Source: an uncultured Pseudorhodobacter sp.
GTDB lineage: Bacteria; Pseudomonadota; Alphaproteobacteria; Rhodobacterales; Rhodobacteraceae
Length of the DNA: 6,787 nucleotides
Assembly: GCA_937910975.1 (NCBI GenBank)
Contig: CALEMZ010000028.1
Coordinates: 1 to 6,787 of the forward strand
Direction: 5' to 3'
The position numbers and the translations under genes are program-made. The notes under the pieces are model-generated. The model made no database searches. It was not told the DNA's origin and saw only the letters and a program-made list of their open reading frames with translations. The first letter of the stretch is position 1, and every line of letters starts with the position of its first letter. Below are positions 6,250-6,787 of this stretch, one piece after another.

Positions 6250-6373
6250 GCCTTTTGCAGCGCGGGCGGGGGGCATTCTGCCCCCCCTTGGCCTTAAGGC
6301 CTATTCCCCCCCTGAGGATATTTTTGCCGAAAAGAAAGCGCGATTTGTGCAGGGATTGCGGGGGACGGAATGA
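6239..6373 (+). CDS. Possible coupled mini-ORF across the second intergenic repeat (44 residues)
   Basis: Tandem ATGs at 6239 and 6242 lie just before the ATPase stop (6247-6249). The frame runs 44 codons through the whole gap and ends at TGA 6371-6373, which overlaps the permease ATG at 6370 (ATGA). It therefore bridges the two transporter genes exactly. Its middle reads LPPLGLKAYSPPEDIFAEKK and is encoded by the intergenic repeat, in the same phase as the related copy at 3775-3876. It could keep ribosomes moving between the ATPase and permease cistrons. No domain is recognised and no good ribosome site is visible, so chance is possible. Confidence 0.2.
   Translation: MMIEPFAARAGGILPPLGLKAYSPPEDIFAEKKARFVQGLRGTE
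6268..6286. repeat. Strong GC stem-loop between ATPase and permease genes
   Basis: GGGGGGC-ATTCT-GCCCCCC is a perfect 7-bp stem with a 5-base loop, starting 18 bases after the ATPase stop. It is the first part of repeat copy 2. A T-run does not follow, so it is not a classical terminator. It could lower expression of the permease relative to the ATPase or protect upstream mRNA from 3' exonucleases. Confidence 0.6.
6268..6340. repeat. Intergenic repeat copy 2 (hairpin, palindrome, C-tract, GAGGATATTT)
   Basis: This is the longer of the two copies. It holds the GC stem-loop (6268-6286), a perfect 12-bp palindrome GGCCTTAAGGCC (6290-6301), a C-tract (6306-6312), GAGGATATTT (6314-6323) and a purine-rich tail ending near AAAAGAAAG. 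Copy 1 (3822-3876) has the same order with a weaker hairpin. It fills most of the 120-base gap inside what should be one transport operon. Confidence 0.6.
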
Positions 6374-6787
6374 AGTCCCTTGGGCCGGTATTGGTTGTTG
6401 TTGGGGTGATTTTGGCGCTCTGGTATGGGCTGGCCGTGATGATGAATGCGCAATGGGAGCGCGATCAGGCGGGGCGTGCCGGGGTGGAGATTGGCTGGGC
6501 CGAGATTGTGCCTGCGACCATGCGCCAGGTGCGCCCGCTTTTGCCCGCGCCGCATCAGGTGGCTGCGGAGTTTTGGACGCTGACCTGGGGTGAGGAGGTG
6601 AATGGGCGCAGGGGGATTGTGCAATCGGGCAGTCTTTCGAACCGGGGTTTGGTACTGCATGCTTGGGTGACGCTGTCGGCTACGGCTTTGGGGTTTATCA
6701 TCGGATCGGGCTTTGGGATTTTGCTGGCGGTGGGGATCGTGCACAACCGGGCGATGGATGGTTCGGTGATGCCCTGGGCGATTGCAA
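6370..6787 (+). CDS. ABC transporter permease, N-terminal part (cut by window end)
   Basis: An open frame of 139 codons from ATG 6370 runs off the right edge. It shows a first membrane helix (about 6-25), a long periplasmic segment containing LLPAPHQVAAEF (57-68), and a second helix (about 97-123) with HAWVTLSATALGFIIGSGFG. This layout is typical of binding-protein-dependent permeases of the SsuC/TauC/NrtB type. The conserved EAA loop would lie beyond the window. It should form the membrane channel for the ATPase encoded just upstream. The ribosome site is weak (GGGGGA, 6360-6365), and the start overlaps the stop of the preceding mini-ORF. The 38 or so residues between the first helix and the LPAP motif seem somewhat long, from memory of the family. 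Confidence 0.88.
   Translation, partial: MKSLGPVLVVVGVILALWYGLAVMMNAQWERDQAGRAGVEIGWAEIVPATMRQVRPLLPAPHQVAAEFWTLTWGEEVNGRRGIVQSGSLSNRGLVLHAWVTLSATALGFIIGSGFGILLAVGIVHNRAMDGSVMPWAIA

Noticed and set aside
6268..6301. GC stem-loop considered as an intrinsic terminator of the operon
   Set aside because: No U-run follows on the plus strand and the permease gene of the same transporter comes next. It fits better as part of an intergenic repeat.
1..6787. CRISPR arrays, tRNA or rRNA genes, transposases, attachment sites
   Set aside because: I saw no repeated spacer pattern, no cloverleaf or rRNA-like segment, and no transposase or integrase reading frame.

Overview
The window looks like chromosome from a Rhodobacteraceae (Roseobacter-group) alphaproteobacterium. 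The reasons are GC-rich coding sequence, the gene order TetR regulator / Zn-dependent carbamoylase / dihydropyrimidinase / SsuB-type ABC importer, and intergenic C-tract plus GAGGATATTT elements of a kind I associate with that family. This is a judgement from sequence appearance, not a database match.

Layout. Positions 1-237 hold no gene I can support; there is an AT-rich patch around 80-140. Three genes on the minus strand follow, transcribed from right to left: a secreted PepSY-domain protein (1313-1570), a four-helix cytochrome b561-type membrane protein (731-1291) and a membrane-tethered LuxR-type regulator (238-759), the last overlapping the cytochrome gene. Their likely promoter/operator region (1571-1741) carries several inverted repeats and a perfect TATAAT on the minus strand. 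Next on the minus strand is a TetR-family regulator closely resembling RutR (1742-2398).

Divergent from it on the plus strand is a pyrimidine-catabolic operon: an M20-type Zn carbamoyl-amidohydrolase, probably beta-ureidopropionase (2528-3778), dihydropyrimidinase (3931-5382), an ABC transporter ATPase (5455-6249), and the N-terminal part of an ABC permease that runs off the window (6370-6787).

How it works together. The two enzymes are the second and third steps of reductive uracil/thymine breakdown: dihydropyrimidinase opens 5,6-dihydrouracil to N-carbamoyl-beta-alanine, and the carbamoylase hydrolyses this to beta-alanine, CO2 and ammonia. The ABC genes probably import a pyrimidine or related compound. 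The shared intergenic region contains a near-perfect RutR-type operator (2427-2442), so the cluster is probably controlled by a uracil-sensing repressor. Dihydropyrimidine dehydrogenase (the first step) and the periplasmic binding protein are not in the window and may lie downstream.

The least expected signal is in the operon's two larger gaps. Each gap holds a copy of the same hairpin/C-tract/GAGGATATTT element. Each copy is open in the same reading phase, inside a mini-ORF whose start overlaps or lies just before the preceding gene's stop. The second mini-ORF also ends on the start codon of the next gene.
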